Both the position numbers and the translations under genes were made by a program. Positions 54,085 through 64,000 of a stretch of 64,000 bases of DNA are shown piece after piece. Under the pieces are notes generated by a model. It saw only the letters and a list, made by a program, of their open reading frames with translations. It was not told where the DNA came from and did not search any database. The stretch covers positions 124,001-188,000 of the forward strand of contig FJUW01000064.1 in the NCBI GenBank assembly GCA_900074885.1, read 5' to 3'. The stretch's first letter is position 1; every line of letters starts with the position of its first letter. Source of the DNA: Rhynchosporium graminicola. Its lineage: Eukaryota; Ascomycota; Leotiomycetes; Helotiales; Ploettnerulaceae.

Positions 54085-55326
54085 ATGTTCGAACTAAAAA
54101 TTTCATGTCTAATGGCCAAACAGAATCAGGATGCATCGACAGATCTATCTCGAGCAGTTCTTCTCCCCTTCTCCGGATTTCGACCCCCTCCGCTGAGTTC
54201 CGAAACTCCTCTTTCGCAAGTCCAAAGGATACAAAAGGTCATTGAAAATGTCGAGCATCATCAAACCTTGGTCAGAGAAAATTCGGTAGCTCTGGCTGAG
54301 GAAAAAGCAGCGAACATGATCGAGAAATCAGAGCAGGATTTGATTGATATGGGAGAAGTGGACATGGAAGATAACCAGCAAGTCGTAGAAGATCGAAGGC
54401 AGAGAAGGAGAGAGGTTGATGCGCAGATGAAGTTCATGCAGAAGCCAACCCGTAAGGGTGCTACGCCTGAAGACTATACGCAAATGGTCAGAGCTGGAAT
54501 GGGCCGGATGATTGCACAGAGCAGTGGACAAAGTCGGAAACGTCTAGCATCTGGCGAGCTGAAAATCAGTGCGGCGGATCTTGATACCAAAGCTAAGCCA
54601 CGACTTCCTCATACCATTCGCAGAGATGTTTCCACAAACCTACAAGCACTGGTCAATGATAGTACAGAGCAGCTTGAAGCTTACGACAAACTCTCATCTT
54701 CGACACTCAACCATTACAAGCAAGCTCTAGCGCGTCGCAACTCAAGACCTGACCCTCTTCCTGCGCCCATGGCAGACAGATCAGTTTTCGATACTATTAA
54801 ACCCACACCACAACCATCAATGGAAAACACACGTCAGCCTTCAAATCTACAAGCAAGAGCAGATCCCTCCTCTCCATCACCTGTCAGGAAAGGGTCGATA
54901 CTAAAGAATACAACAATTTCACCACAACGACCGAAACACGTACCTATCGCCTCCATGGACTCTCCATCAACCCCTAAGAAAGTCAGATTCGCACCAGAAT
55001 CAGAATCAGACTCAATAGATTGGACAACTCCACCACCGCGAGCCATAACTGCTGCAGTCACTTCTGCTTCTGCCTCATCGGGATCAATAGACTGGACAAC
55101 GCCGTCGCCACGAGCTGCAACAGCCCCAGGTACTTCTGCTTATATTTCCCCATTGCCCAAGGAGAAGAAAAGTCTTAGTCCTAAGCCTTCTAAATCTCCT
55201 AAATCTCCTAAATCCCCGAGAGATGGTGGTCTAAGGAGAACAAGTACTGGTATGCCGATTGCTGGATCGTCAACCTCCAAGCCGGCTAGGAAACTGGAGA
55301 CTTTCGAGCAGTCGGCCAGACGATAG
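54085..55326 (+). CDS. Disordered protein with PP1-docking motifs (SILK and RVxF)
   Basis: A single 413-residue frame, hydrophilic and largely disordered, with a charged helical part (about residues 45-125). The C-terminal half holds KGSILKN (SILK at 271-274) and, 24 residues on, KKVRFAPE (RVxF type at 298-302). These are the two classic docking motifs for the catalytic subunit of protein phosphatase 1, in their usual order. The segment SIDWTTP(P/S)PRA occurs twice (310-320 and 334-344), and a KSPKSPKSP run follows, a likely target of proline-directed kinases. I do not recognise the family by name. A PP1-regulatory role is inferred. Met10 (MAKQNQ) is an alternative start. Confidence 0.72.
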   Translation: MFELKISCLMAKQNQDASTDLSRAVLLPFSGFRPPPLSSETPLSQVQRIQKVIENVEHHQTLVRENSVALAEEKAANMIEKSEQDLIDMGEVDMEDNQQVVEDRRQRRREVDAQMKFMQKPTRKGATPEDYTQMVRAGMGRMIAQSSGQSRKRLASGELKISAADLDTKAKPRLPHTIRRDVSTNLQALVNDSTEQLEAYDKLSSSTLNHYKQALARRNSRPDPLPAPMADRSVFDTIKPTPQPSMENTRQPSNLQARADPSSPSPVRKGSILKNTTISPQRPKHVPIASMDSPSTPKKVRFAPESESDSIDWTTPPPRAITAAVTSASASSGSIDWTTPSPRAATAPGTSAYISPLPKEKKSLSPKPSKSPKSPKSPRDGGLRRTSTGMPIAGSSTSKPARKLETFEQSARR

Positions 55327-56627
55327 AGTAAAATGGAACAAAAGGGTCGGGCTTTTAGTGTTTTGTTATGGTTTACAAATTTGTTTCTTTAGCTTGACGT
55401 ATGGATAGTTGGAGTCAAAAGATATGGCATGGCCTAGAGTTGAGAGCAAATGAAAGTGTAGTGATACCCCAATAAATGTTGTCTTTTTATTTTGTCTAAA
55501 TGGTTGGTGTTGGGTGTAATGCTTTGGTTGTAGCTATGGAATGACTTGCAATGATTGTAAGATAAATAATAAGATGTGTTTCTGCCGTTCAAGGTGGATA
55601 ATTCATCCCCCACGCCGGAAATCTTATGTGTGCCAAAGCCAAGCTTTATCTTCCCCATTTGATGTCGGATTCAGTTCACAAAAAGCTTCATCAAAGCCGG
55701 AATTGGTGATTACTGTTGGAATAATGGAAGCTTCGTAATGGAAATTACCTTGATATGGAAGTGTCAAATCGAGTAAGGAAAGGGTTCAGCTGACAGCAGA
55801 TATACCCGGCTTCAGAAGAGGGGCCTTCTCAGAGCAAACACTCAGACACATAGGTAGGATGAAATGATGATCCTTGCAGAGCACTGTAAACCTCCACGAT
55901 GAAGATGTAGGACTCTAAACAAAATTTGGCATTCTCTATCATAGCCTGTTCATAAGTATCAAGGATTGATGTTTATTCCCAGATTCGGTGTCGCCATTTT
56001 CTCAGATTAGATAAAGATGGCGAGTGCGGATGCAATGTCACCTCTCGACTTCCACCACTTATCGAGAAGCGTCCGCCCGTACTGTTTTCCCGTTTCCACT
56101 TCCGTCTCAGATATCACTAAACTAAGAAGATGTTCTAGCGTTGCGCTGCCCTCGGTTCATCCGCTTTTACTTGCGTTTCGTTTCCGGAAGAAAGCGGAAA
56201 TGCTGAAGAGTAAAAGTCACTGGATTTCTATTTTGACTTCAATATGTTAATTATGATACTCTTCAGTCGACGCTGGATAAATCGATTGTGAGGCAGGTAG
56301 AGTTACTTTGATACAGCGGTCAAGGACATTGTTACATAATTTATATCCAAAAAGCCAATTGATCGTTTAGTTATAATTGAACAGGGAATTGTACTATCCT
56401 CTGTACTCATGTTTTGTGTTTCGAGGAAGAGAACATAAATCGAATTCTTGCCACGACACAATAAGTCGAAACCATCTTTAGTCGATGGTGTAGGTGAGCT
56501 CAACTCGAGCTTCAAGCCGGGGAAAATTACGGCAAAAACCCTAGTCTGACGTGAAAGCACTGCTATCTATTACATTCTGCTACTCCCGCATCCGAAGACC
56601 TCCTTGACAGAGCAGGATACTCCCGAT
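55327..56627. other. Intergenic region between convergent genes, 1.3 kb
   Basis: 3' flanks of the PP1-motif protein and the 2EXR gene. Short frames only (77 and 85 codons), none supported. Confidence 0.4.
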
Positions 56628-57623
56628 CTAGGACAATACATCAAAGTAATCGTCGCCTATGTCAATGCATTGACACTCTCTGTCATCTCTCCACTCCCTC
56701 CAAAGCTCGTCAACCCTGGCCTTCATTTCTGGCGTCGTGATAGTCTGATTGTAAATCAAGGTAGGTTGGCACCACACCTGACCCCTCCCACCACAAATAG
56801 ACTTCCCCTCCAACTGAACGCGTTCCTCAGAGATCTCCATCGGAAAAAGTGGAGCGATACCACATAGATCAAGTTTGAGGCAGCATTCAGCACAAAGTCG
56901 GGAATTGGTATGCTCGGCCGTCTCGATCGTTTCGTACATGATTAAATCTTGCGATAATCTCTTCCTTCCAGCTTCCGCACCCATGCGCCTCTCCCACTCG
57001 ACCAACTCGGGTTCAGAGACCAAGTAGACGGTCTTGACATTCTTGAAGAAGTACAGGATGCAAGCCAGGTAGTTCTCATACGAACCAATCGCCTCAGTCA
57101 AGAGGTTGCTATTCAAGGCTAACTTCTCAACTCTAGCTAGCTCGTCCTGACACATGTACGGCAAGACGTCTTGGACGATAGACTCCGCTGTTGGTGCTTC
57201 CGTACGTTTATCGAGGTACAAGGTGTCGCTCCGAAAGTTGAAATAAGTCTGGGCGATGGAGCCTAGGGCCGAGAAGCTCCTGCTGTAGACTTTCGAAGCG
57301 ACTTGATAGGATTCTTGGCACGCGAGAAATAATGCTGGAATAGGTCTGTCTGTGTCGAAACCCATTGCATAATGGTTCCAAGGCCGTCCCCGAATGCGGT
57401 CTATCCGGTCGAACTTCTTCTTGCGTCCATGATAATGTCCGGAAATTTTACCACAACATCTATCGTCCACATGATGGTTCGAGGAGACACTCTCGACAGC
57501 GTGATAACATTCTGATATACGTTGCTGTCTCAAATGAACGATTTTAGGCTCGATCGTTTCTTCCCAAATCAGGAGACGGATCTCCACAGGCAAATCAGAA
57601 AATCGAGGAAATTTTTGTTCCAT
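56628..57623 (-). CDS. 2EXR-domain protein
   Basis: The frame is open from Met 57731, but the homologous part begins FPRFSDLPVEIRLLIWEETIEP right after the Met at 57623, which I take as the start (331 residues). The 2EXR domain (PF20150) is a fungal module of unknown function with the pattern F-x-x-LP-x-E-(I/L)-R-x-x-IW and a later ALFLACQESYQVASKVYSRSF. The rest includes FRSDTLYLDKRTE and a Cys cluster (RLCAECCLKLDLCG). Such genes form large, fast-evolving families in Leotiomycetes and Sordariomycetes. A decayed relative lies just upstream. If 57731 is used, 36 mostly hydrophobic residues are added. A CCACGTGAT site lies at 57849-57857. Confidence 0.75.
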   Translation of the reverse strand: MEQKFPRFSDLPVEIRLLIWEETIEPKIVHLRQQRISECYHAVESVSSNHHVDDRCCGKISGHYHGRKKKFDRIDRIRGRPWNHYAMGFDTDRPIPALFLACQESYQVASKVYSRSFSALGSIAQTYFNFRSDTLYLDKRTEAPTAESIVQDVLPYMCQDELARVEKLALNSNLLTEAIGSYENYLACILYFFKNVKTVYLVSEPELVEWERRMGAEAGRKRLSQDLIMYETIETAEHTNSRLCAECCLKLDLCGIAPLFPMEISEERVQLEGKSICGGRGQVWCQPTLIYNQTITTPEMKARVDELWREWRDDRECQCIDIGDDYFDVLS

Positions 57624-57731
57624 TACCGGGGATTTCAGAGCCAGCTTGGTATGATCAAGTGTGGAAGATATCAAGTGAGGTGCAATGATACTTGATGCGA
57701 ACAAAAGTACTGTAGGAGGCAAATAGCACAA

Positions 57732-58335
57732 ACAACAGACAACGGCAACGAAAGGTTTATCTCAGCAAAACGTGTACAGCCGTAATTTGCTGACTCAGAC
57801 CAGGAGGTTTTTTGCCTGGACGCCCCCTGCTTCGAGGGATGGCACGGACCACGTGATATAAGAACGACCCGCCTACTTGGGTGATCTCATTCGATCGATG
57901 CTCTCTCGCAATCAAACAATCATGTATGGTAAAGAGACGGAGAGTTGGGTAAAATGCAAAAACTTTTTGAAATCAACTGTAATCGTGTTAGTTCTCTGTC
58001 GGACGTACGGACCGAAAAAACGAATCATAACTTGCGCGGATACGTGAGATTTCGGTAAAACAGTATCTCTGTCACATAGCTTCGCTACGACATCAGCAAC
58101 ACTAGACTGCGCTGGCCACAGAAAAAGATATGTCAGGCCCTACGGTCATGTCAGAAGACGGCAAAAGATCATTCACAAGGGCCACGAACTGTCACGAAAT
58201 GTGCACACCACAGCGCACCACACCGCTCAGGACTGCCGTTGGACCACGAAACCTCGCAAGGTTCCATCAATGATGGCTTTGGGCGTTGACAACTTGATTG
58301 AGCTTCGCAGTTGTTCTCGAGGGTTCAATTCTGAG
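57732..58335. other. 5' flank of the 2EXR gene
   Basis: 600 bp without a gene. It holds the CACGTG site at 57849-57857. Confidence 0.35.
57849..57857. promoter_or_regulatory. CACGTG E-box upstream of the 2EXR gene
   Basis: CCACGTGAT lies 120-230 bp upstream of the possible 2EXR start codons. It shares the CACGTG core with the sites at 8421 and 13007. Confidence 0.25.
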
Positions 58336-59274
58336 TCATATTGTCGTGGTTGTGAAAATCTTGCATTTGATCCGTGGAACTTGGAGTTTGAGGTCGGCCA
58401 TAGCGCTCTTGAAAGCAGGATCCTCGAAGAACTCAGTAAAATCAGCGGGCAATGGGGTCGACTCAGGGACTCTGTGATGTGCGGCAAGATCGGATTTGTA
58501 GCGTTCCCTTCTCTTACCCACGATATCGATCAAGGAACGCCTTCCAGATGTACAGTATTCGCATACCAGCGACACGATTGCAATATTCTTGACATCCCCG
58601 CACTTGAATAATATAGCAGGCAAGTAATCTTCTGCTCCATAATTCCCTCAGTCGTACTCTTGAACAAACATGACGCCGAATGAAAGTCCCACGTTTTATA
58701 TCGCAAGCTCACCCGTCTGCAAGGAGTTGAAGATGCCTTCAATGACGTTTGGTGATCTAGTGCCATACCCACCGAATCTCTTCTGGGGGCGTCATGAGAT
58801 TGTGTTGTTGTATAGTGTATCGAGCTCAGAGCAAAAGGGGTTTTGAGCGATCGTGCCGAAAGTAGGAAAGCTATTTGAGTAGAACGTCAAGGCGACCTCC
58901 CTCGGACCGTGGCATGCGAAAAGAATAGCGGGAGCAGGTTCATCGGTATCAAAATATACGTAAGGCCAAGCTTCTGTTGGGCCATGGCCGTGCCTGAGAT
59001 CATGAACGTGAATTCGTGCGCATGATTTTCCACCACTTCTGAAAGCACTGTATCTGTAACCGTAGATCGTAGGCGTCCTTTCAAGATGATTTTTAGCCAA
59101 TGGCACCTCCTCGTCTCCTTCGTTGAGCTCAAGGTGCATGCATTCAAGTATATGGCGAGGTCTGATGTGAACTACTCGCGAAACCACGGCGGCTTCTCAC
59201 ATCATAAATCGAAGTTCCGGTGGAAGACCCCCAAATTTGGGGAACGAGAGGGTCTGGGAAGTATCTGAAGCCAT
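58336..59274 (-). pseudogene. Decayed 2EXR-family gene
   Basis: From ATG 59274 the minus strand reads TLSFPKFGGLPPELRFMM and then TGA (59199-59197) exactly where the family has the Trp of the I-W/M-W motif. The same frame then continues EAAVVSRVVHIRP...VYFDTDEPAPAILFACHGPREVALTFYSNSFPTFGTIAQNPF...ELDTLYNN, matching the neighbouring intact 2EXR protein block by block. A second stop follows at about 58792. Similar C-terminal sequence resumes in another frame (58623-58336, FKCGDVKNIAIVSLVCEY). At least two nonsense changes and one frame change make a functional product unlikely. Confidence 0.7.
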
Positions 59275-60299
59275 GACATTCCAAAGGTGGATCGGATCCG
59301 AGGTGTTGATGACTTTCGGCAGCGTCCCGTTGAAAGGAACAATTGATAAGTTAGTCCTGTTCGTTTTAAGAATGAGCGGGGAAGCCAAGGTCAAAAATAG
59401 CGGCCACTACTACAGTACAAATTGTCGGGGATGAATTGCTTTATGTTGGAACTTCGTTAAATAAGTACGCTGGCTTGATTGTGAGCATTATTGAATCATT
59501 TGTGTTAGAGAGTGTATAGTACCTTTCCAATTTCCTACCTGAACATCTTTCAACTGCATCTGACAATCGTCCCATCTTCTCACAAATATGCTGACGGCGA
59601 TGTTCATGTAAATACAGCTGGAGTCGGTGAGGTTGTCCGGTCAAGAGACTAGCGAGTCATCGAAACTTGATCTCCACACCTTGATCAAGTTTAGACTAGC
59701 TTTAGGACTCCAAGATGTAGCCTCAGCAAAATCCCATGAGTTTATCGGGACGTTATAACTCGCTATTGTAGAATTCCGGCCACACTTCTGTGATATCTGA
59801 GCCTGCAAACGAGTTCAAAGTTGCCCTGCATCATCAAAGCAGCGATATGAGTAAGCAAAAGTCTATTCAATCATTTCTTTTATCAGATGGCGCTAACCCC
59901 GGCATAATCTACTTTAGGGTTTCTTGGTATGGAGACCTTTTCGTTATCTGATCGCGCTAGAGCTCGGGATGGAATGCTTGCTGGTTGAAACTGCCGAACA
60001 GCGAATAGAAAGTCACATGTGCGAACAGCAAATCAGTCTGCAGAATTCTAAAGTCTTGAATAAACTTACATTGCTTTCAATGTGACCCTTGGGACTTGGG
60101 AAGCCTTGAGTGGTCCACTTATGGTCGAACGTTAATGGCGCAATATGTACTCCTCATCCTCCTTAGTGCAGGTCTCTCGCAAGGGCACATCCCACTTCCT
60201 TTTTGGAGAAGAGGGCGGTGACCGACGATTTTAAGTCTCTTCGCACAGTATTTCAGCACTTTCCCTTGCTAATGTTGCTAAGTTCTCTTAAAGTACACG
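59275..60299. other. Intergenic region, 1.0 kb
   Basis: Lies between the 2EXR relic and the ferric-reductase-like gene. No supported frame. Confidence 0.4.
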
Positions 60300-61643
60300 A
60301 TGTTTTCCTTACGTTTCATCTTTATCAGCACTATCCTTGCTTTGTCGGTTGCGGCCAACGCGATTGATTGTCTGGAAGGTATCGTGACGGCGACCGGCAA
60401 GTTTACTTTCAACGCAACGGACGATTACTACAATAACCTCTGCCACGGAGAGTTTTTCTTGACTTCGGTCTATGCGGCAGCAAAAGTATATTGTACACCA
60501 GAAGAGATCGTAGCAGGGTCAGCCGCCATTGGCAAGACTTGCAGCGAATATGGATTTACTGTGTTGACTCCATATGCGGAATTTGCGCCAATACTTACAG
60601 ATGCTTTTATCAGTAGTCTACCTGTGGTCAATTTCGAAGATATTGTCGTTGAGCCCACGAGAAATACGTCTGTTATTGTGTCCGAGTCTCTGTACAAGAC
60701 AGGCAAGAATACCTATGTAAGTCCCACGTTGCTCCTCGCTCTATGACTCGTTACTGTGGCTAAGTTGAATGAAGGCTGTATTCGTCCAATCTCTGGCACT
60801 CGATAGCCGTTATGGGTGAGAAATTTTTCATTGCAGTGTCTGGTAGCATACCCCTGGTCCGGTTCAAGATCATAGTAGTGTGTTGAGAAGACGTTGTGCC
60901 GGCTCTGCAGTAATGACGTTGACACAAAGTCCACATGAGAAATACCATCAAGATCATTGTCTTGGTCAAATACTTGGTTTCGGCTCAGAGAGTCCATTCC
61001 GCTAACGCTATCCTAGTTGGGGTGTTTATGGGTTTTGGTGTGGTATTCTGCTGATAGGAATTGTGACTCGATTCGTCAAATTTCTCGCTCACAAGATGCA
61101 ACAAAATCATCCGGTTGATGTCACAGCACTCGAGTCTTGCTCATATCCAGCCGTGTACACAACAGCTCAGAAAATCCGAGGATGGTCTCAGGCCAAAATC
61201 ATCCTTCCACCTCTCATTGGAACACACCATCGACGCTTGCTTGGGGGATTTACTATCCCGACTCGGATACAAAGCTTCGTAGTTCTTGCTTACTGGGCAT
61301 GGTCCATCATAATCTGCGCTGTCAGTTACAACATCTTTTCGCCGAATATTTAGTAAGTCCTCAGCGTTCTTCCATGTGTCACCTTCCACCCATCAATCTG
61401 ACATTTCATAGCTACACAACAGAGGTACAGGCATGGCGCTATATTTCCGATCGGACGGCTGTTATGTCATATGCGAACTTGCCCGTGATGTGGATGTTCT
61501 CGGGCCGTAATAACGTATTTCTATGGGCTACTGGTTGGGAGTTCTCTACGTTCAATCTATTCCATCGACATGTCGCCAGAATTGCCACTCTCCGAATAAT
61601 GACTGACACTGAGGCACTCAATCTCGATTGTGATTCGCAATGA
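60300..61643 (+). CDS. Truncated ferric-reductase-like transmembrane protein
   Basis: Four exons (60300-60716, 60775-60815, 61017-61352, 61412-61643) give 341 residues. A signal peptide ([21 protein letters not shown]) precedes a Cys-containing luminal domain (CLEGIV, LCHGEF, VYCTPEE, KTCSEYG). Splicing of a 41-nt exon creates [20 protein letters not shown], the first membrane segment. [18 protein letters not shown]-type loops, [20 protein letters not shown] and [41 protein letters not shown]...[11 protein letters not shown] follow, the start of the ferric reductase domain (PF01794). The homology stops after RIATL and the frame ends 17 codons later. The remaining helices with heme ligands and the FAD/NADPH domains are missing (family 550-750 residues). 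Possibly a pseudogene. Confidence 0.72.
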
Positions 61644-62847
61644 GATTGTGGTGAGGTATGGAAGGAATGGGGGATGGATGCAGAGAGAGGATATCACAGG
61701 TAAGAAAACCAAGTCGAGTCAGAATAGAGTATATAAGTAAGCTTAGTTAAGCAGAACGCTATTCATCAAGCATGAAAATCAAATTAGGATTTGTTCTGTC
61801 GTGGTCGCCGCGATAGTTTGTTTGGTGTTTTCGTCGCCACAACGCACGACTCAAGCCCAGGAAGTATAATCAGACTTTTTGGGCAAAAGGATATCCGTTT
61901 GCGAGCCTCGGAAGACTTTAAATCAACGTGCGAACCCCATTACCCCCACAGCGAGTCGTTACTGGTAAAGCACTGGTCCTTAGTTGCAAACGGTGGAAGC
62001 TTATCTATCTTGCTTCTATAATTGTTGAGAAACTGGCAAAAAATTAATTCTTCCCCTGCCTATCGGAAGGCTCGGCTCAATTGTTTAATATGCATTTCTA
62101 TAATATTTACAACGAAAACTCAAGTCATCTTAGTATTTTTGGTGGTATGCGAATATAATGTGAAGGGGCGTTACCACAGCTATTCTCAAGACCAAGAAAG
62201 AGTCTTGAATTGTAAATGTAGGTTACCTATCCGTTGCCTTAGTTTGCAACTCCAAGTCTTAATGACAGATTTCGGGGTCCAATTGGCAGTGGGAATCCCG
62301 TATACAATTGATCGAGATACCAGAAAGCTGCTGTGGTGAAAACAACACTAGTTGCCCCGACTAGGAGGCGCGATGTTTCAACCCGCGTTTCTGATAACCG
62401 AGCCGAACGACAAAACACCAACTGATGTATGGCACCACAAACCTCGCAGTCCTCGCTCGCTTGGGCGTGTTACGATGTTTCCAAGCACCGCGATTGGTAA
62501 AGATCAAGGGGAATTTGTCGGACCTTCGTTCCGTCTGATAGATTTCGTCGCCTTTGGGTGTGTGGCAGTCATGGTTACCCCATCTTTTCGATTATCGATG
62601 AAGGGATGGCTCGAGGATGATTTGGTAGATTGGCAAGGATCATTGAAGTACTGGACGATGCGACAATATGGTGCGGATGTCATGATACCCTCTGCGGGAG
62701 ATCTGTGCTAGGTTATTTCGACGTTAATCAGGATACCTACCCACTTTGTTGCTTTCCTTTGCTTTTGCATCCCATCTTCAGTTCTGTTCTTGCTCATCAG
62801 TCGTCGTTCCTCTTCGCAGACCACGCCTCGGGCAGCAGGCTGTCAAG
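61644..62847. other. Region without supported genes
   Basis: 1.2 kb. A 119-codon frame at 62352-62711 shows no family features. No FAD- or NADPH-binding sequence that could complete the ferric reductase was recognised here. Confidence 0.35.
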
Positions 62848-64000
62848 ATGTCTTTCTTTTTTCGTAATTCTTTCGTTGTAATTGTCTTCACTCTATTGGT
62901 ACATTCAGCTTCAGCTTCCTCCCAAAGCTTGCAGGACCAAGTCAGTCAGCTTCCTGATTGCTCGAAAAACTGCATTTCTTTAGCTGCGGCCAATGCTGGC
63001 TGCGTAGCTGGTGACTATGCTTGTCAATGTAAGGCGGCAGGAGGACAGAATTTCCTCGGTGGGATAATTTCAAATGTCCTTGGATCAGTTACAGGCCAGA
63101 ACACCTGTTTGCTGGACGCCTGTGGTGCTGCGAATGCTGCCAGTAAGTTGACTCGATTAACGACTCTACGAATATCAACCCGGACTGACTTTTGCAGACA
63201 CTCAAATGATCTTCAAGCAAATCTGTGATATAGTCAGGCCAACGGTATCGCCAACTTCAATAGCTCCTGCTGAAATCACTCCACCGCCACTTCCAGTCGA
63301 TGAACCGATATTTACTGAGTACTCCACGGCTCCTGTGGCCGAACCGACTTCGACAGAACAAATATCACCACCATTTCTGAGTACCTCATCTTCTGAGTCC
63401 GTAATGCAAAGCAGCACGGCAATTTCTTCGCCTGTCGTCCAAAGTACGCCAATTCCAGCATTTGCTCCTCCTCCACGCGCCACAACATCGATTCCCTCTC
63501 CTTCACAATCCTCAACTCTTTCAACAAGCTTTCCACAAACCACCTTGACAACTGTCAATTCGGTACCAGCGTCCTCGACTCTGGCAGCAACCAGATCTTC
63601 GGAACCACCATCTTCAGCATCAGCCATACAGGCCTCTTCTACATCCCAGGTATCCCCAACAATTGCAACAACTTCAAACACACCAACTCTCTTTCCAACT
63701 ACTTCCACCTCGGCATCAACACCACTCTCCGAGTCCGCGAATACAAGCCCAACTCGGCAGTTTCCCTCCAACACACCTAGTCCAGCGTCCTATCAAGCAG
63801 CAGCCGACCAAATCAATTCATCCGTTCGCGGCACTCAGAAAAGCATTAGACCGCGTCTCTCTCAGGCCGCGGTAGTCGGTATCGTACTAGGCTTCCTTGC
63901 GCTCACCATCCTCACCACAGGCATTTATCTCCTTTTCAGAAGACGACAGCAGGCGATCAAGAGGCGCAAGCAGCTGGCGAAAATGAGTACTATGACAGCG
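62848..64000 (+). CDS. CFEM-domain cell-surface protein, C terminus beyond the right edge
   Basis: Exon 1 (62848-63142) and exon 2 (63198 to the edge, still open) encode at least 365 residues. A signal peptide (MSFFFRNSFVVIVFTLLVHSASA) is followed by a CFEM domain with all eight cysteines: LPDC, KNC, AGC, YACQC, NTC, DAC and, after the splice, KQIC. The Asp in VAGDYACQC matches the axial heme ligand of CFEM hemophores. A long Ser/Thr/Pro-rich stalk follows, then one membrane helix (AVVGIVLGFLALTILTTGIYLLF) and a basic cytoplasmic start RRRQQAIKRRK. This type-I membrane layout, rather than a GPI anchor, suggests a surface receptor or iron/heme-related protein. The intron is GT-AG (55 bp). Confidence 0.9.

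Noticed and set aside
60713..60997. 94-codon minus-strand frame
   Set aside because: It overlaps the splice sites, the 41-nt exon and the 201-bp intron of the ferric-reductase-like gene, whose joins are well supported. No homology was recognised.
1..64000. tRNA, 5S rRNA or CRISPR arrays
   Set aside because: No clear A-box/B-box pair with cloverleaf, no 5S-like block and no regularly spaced repeats were seen. A tRNAscan-SE or Infernal run would be decisive.

Overview
The window looks like chromosomal DNA of a filamentous ascomycete (Pezizomycotina). Short GT-AG introns of about 45-65 bp, fungal branch points such as CTAAC and CTGAC, a Zn2Cys6 regulator, CFEM and 2EXR proteins, an NLR relic and a Neurospora-type complex I 78-kDa gene all point that way. 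A leotiomycete is plausible but cannot be proven from the sequence. Genes sit on both strands with no operons. Most coding genes were assembled by joining exons across recognisable splice sites, and the exon limits are given in each entry.

Left part (0-24 kb), mostly conserved housekeeping genes: a partial unknown gene running off the left edge; a Zn2Cys6 transcription factor converging, 3 bp apart, on an NAD(P)H:FMN reductase; a Byr4/Bfa1-type cytokinesis GAP; an XRCC4/Lif1 DNA-repair protein with a GC-AG intron; a ubiquitin-like/WLM metalloprotease; an SRPK-like kinase; the HDEL receptor Erd2; the complex I 75/78-kDa subunit with a 15-nt microexon; a KPWE-motif protein resembling peroxin Pex39; and the decapping regulator Scd6/Sum2 (LSM14).

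Middle part (24-36.3 kb), gene-poor and accessory: a multiply broken NB-ARC/TPR NLR gene with a Gly/Asn-rich N-terminal exon that resembles fungal amyloid signalling motifs; a MITE-like inverted repeat; a frameshifted beta-lactamase-fold hydrolase that keeps all its catalytic motifs; a possible ankyrin scrap; and a decayed CmcJ-like oxidoreductase (frameshift, splice donor changed from GT to GA) whose last exon runs in frame into a full-length aldo-keto reductase. It reads as an eroding metabolic/immune accessory block.

Right part (37-57 kb), again conserved: SelO/Fmp40 AMPylase, a catalytically degenerate RNase H-fold protein, a Pumilio-family RNA-binding protein, mitoribosomal protein mS33 head-to-head with an RNase III, an Atg37-like acyl-CoA-binding membrane protein, a GFA/CENP-V enzyme, and a disordered protein carrying paired PP1-docking motifs (SILK plus RVxF). 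From about 56.6 kb to the right edge the content is accessory again: an intact 2EXR gene and a decayed relative, a ferric-reductase gene cut off inside its transmembrane domain, and a CFEM surface protein that continues past the window. No rRNA, tRNA or CRISPR array was recognised.
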